From Rufibacter roseolus (GTDB lineage: Bacteria > Bacteroidota > Bacteroidia > Cytophagales > Hymenobacteraceae): a stretch of DNA of 64,000 nucleotides. A program made the translations under genes and the position numbers. The notes beneath the pieces are model-generated. The model was not told the origin of the DNA. It ran no database searches and saw only the letters and a program-made list of their open reading frames with translations. Numbering within the stretch: the first letter of the stretch is position 1; every line of letters starts with the position of its first letter. Of the stretch, positions 24,685 to 33,218 are shown in pieces. The stretch is from contig NZ_JAFMSU010000002.1 of assembly GCF_017916365.1 (NCBI RefSeq), positions 186,001 through 250,000 on the forward strand. The letters are read 5' to 3'.

Positions 24685-27093
24685 TTGATATATCCATCAA
24701 ATTTTGAACAGAAGATAGGCTTCACCCAAATCAGAGAGATGCTGTCTGATGCCTGTTTAAGCCCATTGGGGCGGAAATTCGTGGAACGGGTTTCTTTCCT
24801 GGACCGCTTTGACCTGGTTCAGCGTTTGTTGCAGCAAACCCACGAGTTTGCCAACATCCTGCGCTCCGGCGAGGATTTCCCCTCCAGCTATTATTTTGAC
24901 GTTACCGAGCACTTGAACCGCGCCGCCTTGGAAGGAGCTTTCCTGGAGGTGCGCGGCGTGTTTGAGGTGAAAATGTCCTTGCGAGCCATCCGTCAGGCTT
25001 TGGGCTTCTTCGTGGAGTCTGAGGAAGGCGAGTACCCGGCTCTGAAAGCCCTTACCATTGGGGTGGAAGTAGATCGGTCTCTAGTGGCTGCGTTGGAGAA
25101 ACTGGTAGACGATAACGGCAACGTGAAAGACGATGCCTCGCCGGAACTGCAGCGCGTGAAACGGGACCTGATTGGGCAGCAAACTCAGCTCCGCAAGAAC
25201 ATCAGTAGTATCCTGCGCCACGCCAAAAACGAAGGCTGGACGCCCGGCGATGCCGAGCCTACTATTCGGGGTGGTCGTTTGGTGATTCCCGTGATTGCCG
25301 AGTACAAGCGCCGCATCAAAGGCCTCATCCATGATGAATCGGCCACGGGGCAGACCGTGTACCTGGAGCCCGAGAGCGTGTTTGAGCTGAACAACGACAT
25401 CAAAGACCTGGAAAACGCCTACCACCGCGAGCTGATCAGGCTGTTGACGGCCGTTACCAATCAGGTGCGTCACCATTTACCGGCGTTGCGTAAGGCGTAT
25501 CAGTTCCTGGCCTTGCTGGACTTCATCCGAGCTAAATCAGTAGTTGCAAACAAGCTGGGTGCCATTATGCCGGAGTTACACAAGCGCCCGGTGATGAAGT
25601 GGAAGAACGCGCGTCATCCCATTCTGCACCTTACCTTGCAGGCGCAAGGCAAGAAAGCTGTGCCTTTGTCGCTGGACCTGGACCAGGAACAGCGCATCCT
25701 GCTGATCTCCGGACCTAACGCCGGGGGTAAATCGGTGGCCATGAAAACCGCTGGTTTGTTGCAGTACATGCTGCAGTGCGGTCTGTTGATTCCGGTGGAC
25801 GAGGGTTCTGAGGCTGGTCTTTTCGGGGATATCTTCCTGGACATGGGCGATGAGCAATCCATTGAGAACGACCTGAGTACCTATAGCTCTCACCTGCAGA
25901 ACATGAAGCAGTTTGTGCTGCTGGCAGATAAAAAATCCCTGGTCTTAATCGACGAGTTCGGTACCGGGACGGAGCCAGCGTTGGGCGGGGCTATTGCCGA
26001 GGCGGTGTTGGGGCAACTGCACCAGCAGAAAGTGTTTGGCGTGATCACCACCCACTACACCAACCTGAAGAACTTCGCGGAGAAGAACCCTGGCATCGTG
26101 AACGGCGCCATGCGCTACAATCCCGCCGAATTGCAGCCGCTTTACCAACTGGAGATAGGCAAACCGGGTTCTTCTTTTGCCCTGGAAATCGCCCGCAAGA
26201 TCGGCTTGCCGAAGAACATCATTGACAAAGCCGGCACGCTGGTAGGGAAGGAGAAAATTCGCTACGACAAATTGCTGGAGCAACTGGAGCAGGAGAAAAC
26301 TGACCTGGAACGCAAAAACGCGGCCGTGGCCAAACACGAGCGCAAACTGCAGAAACAGGTAGAGGAATACACCGCCCTCAAGCAGCACCTGGAGGAAAGC
26401 AAGCAGGATATCATCCGGACCGCCAAAGGCCAGGCCAAGCTGCTCCTGAAAGACGCGAACCAGCAAATCGAGAGCACCATTGAGCAGATCAGACGCAGCC
26501 AGGCCGACAAGGAACAGACCAAAGCGGCCCGTCAGCAACTGGAGACGTTCAAGGAGACCCTCACGCCCGAGCCGAAGCCGGTCTTCAAACGGAACGGATC
26601 GGTACCGACTGGACCTCTGCAGCCAGGCGAGCGCGTGGCGTTGATCGGGCAGGACTCCGTGGGTGAACTGTTGGCCATCAAAGGGAAGACCGCGGAAGTG
26701 AGCTTCGGCGGACTGAAAACCATTGTGAAGCTGGAGAAACTGGAGCGCCCTGACCCGAACGTGGTCCGCGAGAAAGCCAAGAAGGAGAAGGAACTGGCCA
26801 CGGCCACTGCCCCTTCCAAAGGACTAGATGTGACCCAACGCATGGCCGATTTCCAGTACACGCTTGACGTTCGCGGCCAACGCGCCGAGGAAGCCCTTAC
26901 CACCGTCATGAACTTCATGGACGATGCTATCATGCTGGGCATGCCCGAGGTGAAGATCATCCACGGCCGCGGCAACGGTATTCTCAAGCAGATCATCCGG
27001 GATTATGTGCGCACCCTGCGCGAAGTAGCCAGCGTCGCCGATGAACACATAGAACGCGGTGGGGACGGGGTTTCCATCATCGTGCTGAAGTAA
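24685..27093 (+). CDS. mutS2: endonuclease MutS2 (recombination/ribosome-rescue ATPase)
   Basis: 802 residues from TTG 24685, giving the family-typical IYPSNFEQKIGFTQIREML; the ATG at 24586 would add 33 unrelated residues and lies upstream of the likely promoter. The MutS clamp/core region is followed by the ABC ATPase with Walker A GPNAGGKS (343-350), Walker B VLIDEFGTGTEP and TTHYTNLK. A long coiled coil (about 530-625), a KOW-like beta segment (GERVALIGQDSVGELLAIKG) and the C-terminal Smr domain (LDVRGQRAEEA, HGRGNGILK) complete the usual MutS2 order. It suppresses homologous recombination and, in some bacteria, splits collided ribosomes. No partner gene. Confidence 0.92.
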   Translation: MIYPSNFEQKIGFTQIREMLSDACLSPLGRKFVERVSFLDRFDLVQRLLQQTHEFANILRSGEDFPSSYYFDVTEHLNRAALEGAFLEVRGVFEVKMSLRAIRQALGFFVESEEGEYPALKALTIGVEVDRSLVAALEKLVDDNGNVKDDASPELQRVKRDLIGQQTQLRKNISSILRHAKNEGWTPGDAEPTIRGGRLVIPVIAEYKRRIKGLIHDESATGQTVYLEPESVFELNNDIKDLENAYHRELIRLLTAVTNQVRHHLPALRKAYQFLALLDFIRAKSVVANKLGAIMPELHKRPVMKWKNARHPILHLTLQAQGKKAVPLSLDLDQEQRILLISGPNAGGKSVAMKTAGLLQYMLQCGLLIPVDEGSEAGLFGDIFLDMGDEQSIENDLSTYSSHLQNMKQFVLLADKKSLVLIDEFGTGTEPALGGAIAEAVLGQLHQQKVFGVITTHYTNLKNFAEKNPGIVNGAMRYNPAELQPLYQLEIGKPGSSFALEIARKIGLPKNIIDKAGTLVGKEKIRYDKLLEQLEQEKTDLERKNAAVAKHERKLQKQVEEYTALKQHLEESKQDIIRTAKGQAKLLLKDANQQIESTIEQIRRSQADKEQTKAARQQLETFKETLTPEPKPVFKRNGSVPTGPLQPGERVALIGQDSVGELLAIKGKTAEVSFGGLKTIVKLEKLERPDPNVVREKAKKEKELATATAPSKGLDVTQRMADFQYTLDVRGQRAEEALTTVMNFMDDAIMLGMPEVKIIHGRGNGILKQIIRDYVRTLREVASVADEHIERGGDGVSIIVLK

Positions 27094-27143
27094 GATCGTT
27101 TTAAGGCTGTTTTCCAGAAAATAGCCTCAAATCAAGTGCATAC

Positions 27144-27176
27144 AAAAAGGGCCTGCAAAAACGCAGGCCCTTTTTT
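27144..27176. terminator. bidirectional terminator between mutS2 and the HEAT-like gene
   Basis: Perfect 13-bp stem AAAAAGGGCCTGC / GCAGGCCCTTTTT with a 6-nt loop. A palindrome-family copy lies just before it (27097-27132). Confidence 0.85.
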
Positions 27177-27194
27177 ATTTCAGGATACAAAGTC

Positions 27195-27728
27195 TTATAG
27201 TTTTGCCAGGATTTTCAGGAGCATCCGGCCTCTGGCGTTAATGGCTTTGCCGCCTTTGGCCATGTGGTGGTGCACCAATTCCTCCACCTCCTGCCTCAAC
27301 CAGGGCTGCTGGCGGGCAATGTCGGTGAGGGACTGGAGGCAGAACACTTTCACAAACTGGTGGTCCAGGTGCAAGAGCCAGTATTGCAGCCGATCCACGA
27401 CGGTGGGCACGGCCTCATCAGACCAGGGCAGCAGACCCAGTAAGGAAGGGATGAAAAAGTTGAAAGCGGGGTCCAGGTCAGGTAGGGCCAATCGCTCAAG
27501 GATTTCTTCTTGGTAGGGCTTGAACCACCCGGGTTGCTTTTTCGCGACGGCTTCCACCACATGTGCCGCCCGGGCCCGCACACCATATTCAGAGTGGTAC
27601 AGGCAGGGCCATAGAGCAGCCAGGGTTTCTTCGCCGTTCTGCAGGATGATTTGGGCAACCTCATCGGCACGACCTTTACTGTTGGGTTTGCCTTCGGTCA
27701 AGAACTCCTGGAAGTCTGCGGTGGTCAT
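27195..27728 (-). CDS. HEAT-repeat-like protein
   Basis: 177 residues, all helical by pattern, with at least four antiparallel helix pairs (EETLAALWPCLYHSEYGVRA, ARAAHVVEAVAKKQPGWF, LLGLLPWSDEAVPTVVDRL, VKVFCLQSLTDIARQQPWL). The A-R-A-A-H-V-V-E-A-V motif is typical of HEAT/ARM units. Such proteins are scaffolds or nucleic-acid-binding (AlkD-like), but no AlkD active residues are evident. It starts 19 nt after the murB stop on the same strand and is likely co-transcribed with murB. Confidence 0.7.
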   Translation of the reverse strand: MTTADFQEFLTEGKPNSKGRADEVAQIILQNGEETLAALWPCLYHSEYGVRARAAHVVEAVAKKQPGWFKPYQEEILERLALPDLDPAFNFFIPSLLGLLPWSDEAVPTVVDRLQYWLLHLDHQFVKVFCLQSLTDIARQQPWLRQEVEELVHHHMAKGGKAINARGRMLLKILAKL

Positions 27729-27747
27729 GCGTGCCGGCAGATAGCCC

Positions 27748-28767
27748 TTAGATAATGTTCACCTCGGGCGTGAGCGTGATGCCGAATTTATCCTGCACCG
27801 ATTGGATGATCTCGTAGGCCAGGTCCTTCACGTCATTACCAGCAGCGCCGCCGTAATTCACCAGCACCAGCGCCTGGTCTTTGTGCACGCCGTGTTTGCC
27901 CAGCACCTTGCCTTTCCAGCCGCACTGTTCAATGAGCCAACCAGCCGGTACCTTCATGATCTCGGGGCTCACTGGGTAACCCGGGATGCCGGGATACTGC
28001 GCTTTCAGCATCTCAAACATGGAAAGGGCAATCTCGGGGTTTTTGAAGAAGGAGCCTGCGTTCCCTATCTGGGCCGGATCTGGCAGCTTGCTTCTTCTGA
28101 TATGGCATACGGCCTCGCTAATGGCTCTCAGACTTAGTTCCTTCATCTGCTGCTGCGCCAGCGTGTCCTGGATGGCACCATAGGAGGTGTTGAAGGTATG
28201 CTCTTTCGTGAGGCGGAGGGTAACTGAGGTGACAATGTACTGGCCTTTGGCTTCTTTCTTGAACACACTCTCGCGGTACCCAAAACCGCATTGCTCCTTG
28301 TTGAACGTCAACACGTTGCCAGTAGCCATCTCCAGTGCCTCCAGAGAAACAAAGGTGTCTTTCAACTCCACACCATAGGCCCCAATGTTCTGCAGCGGAG
28401 CGGCGCCCACCGTACCAGGTATCAGCGACAGGTTCTCAATTCCGCCCAGGTCATGCTCCAGCGTGTACAGCACCAGTTCATGCCAGGTCTCACCGCTACC
28501 CGAGGTCACCAGCACGTGTTTCCCGTCTTCTTCCGGGGTTTGGGTAATGCCTTTGATGCGGTTCAGGAGAACGGCTGCTTCCACATTCTGGGTGAAAAGC
28601 ACGTTGCTGCCGCCGCCCAGAATCAGTTTGGGCAACACCTGTACTTCGGAATTCTGGAGGAGTTCCCGCAGTTCATCCACCGAGGCGAACTCGGCTAGCA
28701 GGGTAGCTTTGGCATCAATTCCGAAGGTGTTGTAAGGCTGCAGCGAGGCGTTTCGTTCAATTTTCAT
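27748..28767 (-). CDS. murB: UDP-N-acetylenolpyruvoylglucosamine reductase
   Basis: 339 residues from ATG 28767 (MKIERNASLQPYNTFGIDA); a start at 28803 would lie upstream of the promoter box. FAD-dependent enzyme of the second committed step of peptidoglycan synthesis. FAD-binding motifs: YNTFGIDAKA, LGGGSNVLF, and GIENLSLIPGTVGAAPLQNIGAYG (cut as GIENLSLIPGT and GAAPLQNIGAYG). The catalytic Ser region is GNAGSFFKNP, and the C-terminal AGWLIEQCGWKG fits type I MurB. The HEAT-like gene follows. Its partner murA is separately located at 34555. Confidence 0.93.
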   Translation of the reverse strand: MKIERNASLQPYNTFGIDAKATLLAEFASVDELRELLQNSEVQVLPKLILGGGSNVLFTQNVEAAVLLNRIKGITQTPEEDGKHVLVTSGSGETWHELVLYTLEHDLGGIENLSLIPGTVGAAPLQNIGAYGVELKDTFVSLEALEMATGNVLTFNKEQCGFGYRESVFKKEAKGQYIVTSVTLRLTKEHTFNTSYGAIQDTLAQQQMKELSLRAISEAVCHIRRSKLPDPAQIGNAGSFFKNPEIALSMFEMLKAQYPGIPGYPVSPEIMKVPAGWLIEQCGWKGKVLGKHGVHKDQALVLVNYGGAAGNDVKDLAYEIIQSVQDKFGITLTPEVNII

Positions 28768-28790
28768 GGGTGACAAGTGGAGTGAAAGGG

Positions 28791-28798
28791 CAAAAGTA
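28791..28798 (-). promoter_or_regulatory. murB -7 element TACTTTTG
   Basis: Exact minus-strand TAnnTTTG, 24-31 nt before the ATG at 28767. Confidence 0.55.
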
Positions 28799-28835
28799 CG
28801 CAACTATACAAAATATTACTCTAAGGGGCTGTAAA

Positions 28836-28865
28836 CAAAAAGCCACCCCGGGTAGGGGCGGCTTT
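28836..28865 (-). terminator. terminator after the sugar permease gene
   Basis: On the minus strand AAAGCCGCCCC / GGGGTGGCTTT with one mismatch, then TTTTG. A palindrome-family copy (28871-28907) sits between it and the stop codon. Confidence 0.65.
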
Positions 28866-28902
28866 CCTGGTTTGAGGCTGATTTCTAAAAATCGGCCTTA
28901 AA

Positions 28903-30210
28903 TCAAAGGTTTACTTTTCTGGTTCTGATTTTATAACCAATAGCGGCGAAATACCAGATGAACAGGTAACACGGCACCATCATCCAGTAGGCGCTCTGCG
29001 GGTTCAGCACGTCTACCAGGAAACCATACAGCAGCGGAAGCAAGGCACCCCCGGCAATACCCATGATCAGGAGTGAGGAACCTATTTTAGTGAACCGGCC
29101 TAAATCAGCAATAGCCAGTGGGAAGATGGTCGGCCACATCAACGAGTTGGCCAGACCCAACAAAGAAATGCTGAGCACCGAAACACTACCTTCAGTGAAA
29201 AGAGCCATCAAGGTAAAAATCACCCCTAAAATAGCACAGATTTGCAATGCCCTTTGTTGGCTCAGGTACTTAGGAATTGCTCCGATACCGATACTGTACC
29301 CGATTACCATGGCCCATAAAGTGAAAGTTGTATAACGTGAGGCTTCTTCCAGCGGGACACCCTGGCTAGATGCATAATTGATCACGGTATCACCAGCCAT
29401 CACTTCAACACCCACATATAAGAACAGACTTATCACGCCAATGACCAAATGGGGAAATTGGAACACGCTGGTCTTGCCAGTGTTGGCGGCGGCTACCGTC
29501 TCATTTTCCTGCTCAGTGTCTATTTCGGGCAATCCCGAAAAATAGGTAAACACTGCCAGTAAAAGGAGGGCAACCATGATGAACAGATAAGGAGATATCA
29601 CGCGTGAAGCAAGGGCATCTAATCCTGCTGCTTTCTGGGCCGCATCCATGGTTTCTAAACTTGCCACCAGTTCATCGGTGCCAACCAATAAAATGCTACC
29701 TAAAATAAAGGGAGCTGCTGAACCTGCAATTTTGTTGCAGATACCCATGAAACTGATGCGCTTAGCTGCACTTTCAGGAGGGCCTATAATGGAAACGTAA
29801 GGGTTCACGGCTGCTTGTAGCACCGTTAATCCAGTTCCCTGCACAAACAGGCCTAATAGAAACAATGCATAGGTACGAGTCATAGCTGCCGGAATAAAGA
29901 TCAAAGCGCCCACGGCGATAATCAGCAAACCAGCAGACATTCCTTTCTTAAATCCGGTTTTCTTCAGGAGCCAAGCGGCCGGGACACCCATCACCAGATA
30001 GGCAATGTAAAACGCGAACGTTACGAGGAAGGCCTCAAAGTTGTTGAGTTCACAGGCGATTTTGAGGTAGGGAATCAGGACGGAGTTGAGCCAGGTCACA
30101 AACCCGAACACAAAAAACAGGGCCCCGATGATGGCCATGGCCCGGGTATAGTTTGTTTGGGGGGCTTGTACCTGACTAGGAGAAGAAGCCGAAGACATTA
30201 TTTTAGACAT
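28903..30210 (-). CDS. FucP-type sugar MFS transporter (fucose/glucose/galactose:H+ symporter family)
   Basis: 435 residues, 12 membrane helices. The sequence fits the FHS family: TNYTRAMAIIGALFFVFGFV then TWLNSVLIPYLK in helix 1, FAFYIAYLVMGVPAAWLLKK, and the sugar-site helix QAAVNPYVSIIG. A long loop about 190-240 carries Glu-rich residues. These proteins import L-fucose, glucose, galactose or N-acetylhexosamines with protons; the neighbours do not indicate which. The start may be M1 or M5. A divergent rRNA methyltransferase gene lies upstream. Confidence 0.87.
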   Translation of the reverse strand: MSKIMSSASSPSQVQAPQTNYTRAMAIIGALFFVFGFVTWLNSVLIPYLKIACELNNFEAFLVTFAFYIAYLVMGVPAAWLLKKTGFKKGMSAGLLIIAVGALIFIPAAMTRTYALFLLGLFVQGTGLTVLQAAVNPYVSIIGPPESAAKRISFMGICNKIAGSAAPFILGSILLVGTDELVASLETMDAAQKAAGLDALASRVISPYLFIMVALLLLAVFTYFSGLPEIDTEQENETVAAANTGKTSVFQFPHLVIGVISLFLYVGVEVMAGDTVINYASSQGVPLEEASRYTTFTLWAMVIGYSIGIGAIPKYLSQQRALQICAILGVIFTLMALFTEGSVSVLSISLLGLANSLMWPTIFPLAIADLGRFTKIGSSLLIMGIAGGALLPLLYGFLVDVLNPQSAYWMMVPCYLFIWYFAAIGYKIRTRKVNL

Positions 30211-30412
30211 AGCTACGTTTAGAAGAATTTTCCACGAGTATCAATATTAAGAATTATCTCTGTGCGGTAAACCATCTCAAGCCCGAAAGTTTATGTTTTT
30301 TCCGCGTGCCAGGCTCAGAAGACGGTTAACTGTATTTAAAAAGTCAAATAGAGTTAGTCCTTGCGGTAAAAGCTGCGGTGATGCCTGCTTTTTTTCCGAA
30401 ATTGCGGCCTCT

Positions 30413-30420
30413 TAAATTTG
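30413..30420 (+). promoter_or_regulatory. candidate -7 element TAAATTTG
   Basis: Exact TAnnTTTG 24 nt before ATG 30444; it argues against the upstream in-frame start at 30378. Confidence 0.45.
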
Positions 30421-30443
30421 AAGCATCATTAAACGCTCCGCAC

Positions 30444-31625
30444 ATGGCCAAGGCAAAATCATCGGGTAATTTCAATATGACGGCAACTACCCTGGCGGGT
30501 CTGGAAGAAGTGCTGGCGCAGGAGCTCCGCGATCTGGGAGCGCAGTACGTGAAACCAGGCGTGCGGGCGGTAACCTTCAGCGGAAACCAATACCTGATGT
30601 ACCAGGCCAACCTGTGCTGCCGCACTGCTATCAGAATTCTAAAGCCTTTTGCCCAGTTCAAAGCCCGTGACGAGAAAGAGCTGTATTTGAAGGTGCGGGA
30701 ACTGGACTGGGACAGATACATGAGCCTGAATGATACCTTCGCCATCAACGCGGTGGTATCGCGCTCCACGTTTGAGCACTCGCTGTATGTGTCTCAACTG
30801 ACCAAAGATGCCATCGTGGATCAATTCCGGGAGAAAACCGGCCGGCGTCCAAACATTGATGTGACTACCCCGGATGTCCGGATCAACCTGCACATGCACG
30901 AGAACATCGTGTCCCTGGCCCTGGATTCCTCGGGCGACTCACTGCACCGCCGGGGTTACCGCCAACAGACCAATGTGGCCCCGCTGAACGAGGTACTGGC
31001 CGCCGGCATTTTGCTGTTGAGCGGATGGGACAAAAGATCACCGCTGTATGACCCCATGTGTGGTTCCGGGACGTTTCTGGCCGAGGCGGCCATGATTGCC
31101 CACAATATAGCGCCGGGCGTGTACCGCCGCGACTACGGCTTCATGCGCTGGCCAGATTATGATGCCGACCTCTACAAACGCGTGTACCAGGATGCCCTCT
31201 CCAAAGAAGACCTGGAGGTGGAAGTGGATATCTATGGCTCTGACGTGGACCCCGACTTTGTGGAAGCCGCTTTCCAGAACCTGGAGTATGCTGAGTTGGA
31301 CCAGTTCGTGCGCATCAAAGAATTAGATTTTAAGGAAGCGGTGAAACCAACAGATAGAGGCATCATTGTCATGAACCCGCCCTACGGCGAACGGATTGGT
31401 GACGAAAGCGAGATCAACGGCCTCTACAAAATGATTGGCGACACCCTCAAAGCCAACTTCCAGGATTGGGACGCTGCCATCTTCACCGGTAACCTGGAAG
31501 CCGCCAAGCACATCGGGTTAAAGCCATCCCGCCGCATCCCGCTCTACAACGGCCCCATTGAGTGCCGTCTCTTCAAATATGAACTCTACCGCGGCAGCCG
31601 CAGAGAGAAAGAAGTGAGTGAGTGA
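30444..31625 (+). CDS. class I SAM-dependent rRNA methyltransferase with THUMP domain (RlmL/YpsC type)
   Basis: 393 residues from ATG 30444. An N-terminal ferredoxin-like/THUMP region (about 10-165; TTLAGLEEVLAQELRDLGA) recognises RNA. The methyltransferase part starts with LHRRGYR and LNEVLAAGIL, has the SAM motif DPMCGSGTFLAEAAMIA, and the catalytic NPPYGER typical of N2-guanine enzymes. It corresponds to the RlmL N-terminal half, which makes m2G2445 in 23S rRNA, without the RlmK half. The last codons (GTG AGT GAG TGA) are already part of an AGTG tetranucleotide repeat. Monocistronic. Confidence 0.88.
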   Translation: MAKAKSSGNFNMTATTLAGLEEVLAQELRDLGAQYVKPGVRAVTFSGNQYLMYQANLCCRTAIRILKPFAQFKARDEKELYLKVRELDWDRYMSLNDTFAINAVVSRSTFEHSLYVSQLTKDAIVDQFREKTGRRPNIDVTTPDVRINLHMHENIVSLALDSSGDSLHRRGYRQQTNVAPLNEVLAAGILLLSGWDKRSPLYDPMCGSGTFLAEAAMIAHNIAPGVYRRDYGFMRWPDYDADLYKRVYQDALSKEDLEVEVDIYGSDVDPDFVEAAFQNLEYAELDQFVRIKELDFKEAVKPTDRGIIVMNPPYGERIGDESEINGLYKMIGDTLKANFQDWDAAIFTGNLEAAKHIGLKPSRRIPLYNGPIECRLFKYELYRGSRREKEVSE

Positions 31626-31663
31626 GTGAGTGAGTGAGTGAGTGAGTGAGTGAGTGAGTGAGT
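31613..31663 (+). repeat. (AGTG)12 tetranucleotide microsatellite over a stop codon
   Basis: Twelve uninterrupted AGTG units plus AGT. It supplies the last three residues (Val-Ser-Glu) and the stop of the methyltransferase gene. Every frame through the repeat reaches TGA within 12 nt. Confidence 0.95.
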
Positions 31664-31705
31664 TGCGGATTAGACTTTGCTTCTTTTAACTGGTAAGTCT
31701 CTTAT

Positions 31706-31771
31706 AAAAATACAAACCCCGTTTAAAGGCCATTTTCGGGAAATTGGCCTTTAAACGGGGTTTGTATTTTT
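31706..31771. terminator. 27-bp bidirectional terminator, palindrome-family copy
   Basis: Arms 31706-31732 and 31745-31771 are perfectly complementary; the inner part is CCCCGTTTAAAGGCCA / TGGCCTTTAAACGGGG and the outer part AAAAATACAAA gives T tails both ways. It lies between convergent genes. Confidence 0.9.
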
Positions 31772-31789
31772 AGCTTTCGCCAAAGCGCC

Positions 31790-33034
31790 TTACTGGGGTT
31801 GCATGAGTCTCCCGATGAAGAGGATGGCGTTGGTTGATTTTTCCCGGATAAGGAACACGAACGGTTTGTCAATCATAACAGAAAGCGGGACCGAAGTCAC
31901 CATAATCCCCACCGAGGTGGCCGCCGCGGCTTCGGTGCCTTCTTCGTTCACTTCCACAAAAGTCTTGTGGTTCACCTCGGAGATACTGAGGTTGCCGGTG
32001 GCATTGATCCGGCTGAAATCGGCTTGGTCGCTGAATGCCACGGCCATGCCCAGGTTTTTCAAAGCCTGCTCAAGGTTTTCGCTATATTTCAGCTCCAGCT
32101 TGAATTTGGGCATTTTCAGTTCCAGGGAAGAAGTATCTGCCTTGGCTAACCAATGTGTCACATTAGCTTGGGTCAACTCGGGCATAAGGTCCTTTACCGT
32201 GCGCTGGCCCGAGGGCACAATCATGGTCATGCTGTACTGTCCGTTGCCATACGGTAGGTCAATGACCTGTTTAGAGGCATCCTGGTACATGAGGTACTTG
32301 CCTTTGCGGAGGGTCATGAACGGGTGCGACACCGTAGCGCCGTTCTCTAACTTAAACAGCCTTGGGGCAGTAAGTTGCTTATCAAACTGGTAAGCCCAGG
32401 CGCCTTTGAAGTAAATGGCGTTGATGAGGAAAAGCATATGGTCTGGCGTTACCTGCTCCACAATGGTTTTGATCTTGCCTTTGGTCTTGTCGTTCACCCA
32501 GTTGTTGATCTCGTTTTTAGCCGATGGGGAGGAGAAGTTCAGCGGCTTCACGGTGGCCTGGAAGTAATTCTGGTTTGTACTCACAAAGGGGGCCAGCACC
32601 TCAAACTTGTCGTTCAGCCAGATAGAATTAGCCGCGTTGAATTCCACTTTCTTGTCCATGCCCACCAGCAATTCAGACAGGCTCTTGAAGGAGCCGTTGA
32701 TCTCCTCGTCTGAAGCATCCCCGAAGCCCAGGGTTTGCTTCATGGCTTCTTTGGTGCCGTTGGCCGCGCCGTTGTAAGTCATGGTAAGGGCCATACTCAA
32801 GCTTATAGGCGAGATGAACACGTTTTTGCCATCCTCCAGTTGGCTTATCTGCGCGAAGGACTTAAAGGCGAACTCGTTGGAACCAGCCACGGTTTTGGAT
32901 TCCTGGACCGTAAGTGGCCGGGTTTTAGGCGTATTGTCTTCCGGGCTAGGGTCTTGGCCCTCACAGGCGTTGGTGAGCATCAGCAGGGAGCCTGCCATGG
33001 CCAGAAAAGAGGTTTTCAGTAAAGTCTTGTTCAT
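31790..33034 (-). CDS. serpin-family protease inhibitor, lipoprotein
   Basis: 414 residues. Signal peptide with lipobox LTNAC (C24), so outer-envelope lipid-anchored. Full serpin fold: NVFISPISLSMALTMTYNGA, NAIYFKGAWAYQFDKQ, and the C-terminal signature PFVFLIREKSTNAILFIGRL. The reactive-centre hinge EEGTEAAAATS keeps the small residues needed for loop insertion, so it should be inhibitory. Alignment with alpha-1-antitrypsin spacing (15 residues from the hinge Gly; 10 before PFVF) places the scissile bond at MVT-SVP, i.e. P1 Thr, suggesting an elastase- or subtilisin-like target. Bacterial serpins may protect against host or competitor proteases. Monocistronic. Confidence 0.93.
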   Translation of the reverse strand: MNKTLLKTSFLAMAGSLLMLTNACEGQDPSPEDNTPKTRPLTVQESKTVAGSNEFAFKSFAQISQLEDGKNVFISPISLSMALTMTYNGAANGTKEAMKQTLGFGDASDEEINGSFKSLSELLVGMDKKVEFNAANSIWLNDKFEVLAPFVSTNQNYFQATVKPLNFSSPSAKNEINNWVNDKTKGKIKTIVEQVTPDHMLFLINAIYFKGAWAYQFDKQLTAPRLFKLENGATVSHPFMTLRKGKYLMYQDASKQVIDLPYGNGQYSMTMIVPSGQRTVKDLMPELTQANVTHWLAKADTSSLELKMPKFKLELKYSENLEQALKNLGMAVAFSDQADFSRINATGNLSISEVNHKTFVEVNEEGTEAAAATSVGIMVTSVPLSVMIDKPFVFLIREKSTNAILFIGRLMQPQ

Positions 33035-33162
33035 GGAGGGTGGGGTTAAGGTAAGTGCCGTTGTAAGTTTTAGATCAGGTTATTCAGCAAGATGACCCTT
33101 TACCCGGGCAGATAGTTGCATCTACTAAAAGTTAAATTTAGCCTGTTCTACATTGTAAAACT

Positions 33163-33196
33163 AAAAGACCGCCAGTTTATGTTTTGGCGGTCTTTT
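33163..33196. terminator. terminator between the DUF4349 and serpin genes
   Basis: 12-bp stem AAAAGACCGCCA / TGGCGGTCTTTT with a 10-nt loop. Confidence 0.8.
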
Positions 33197-33218
33197 GCTA
33201 GAAACAGGACCTAAACGG

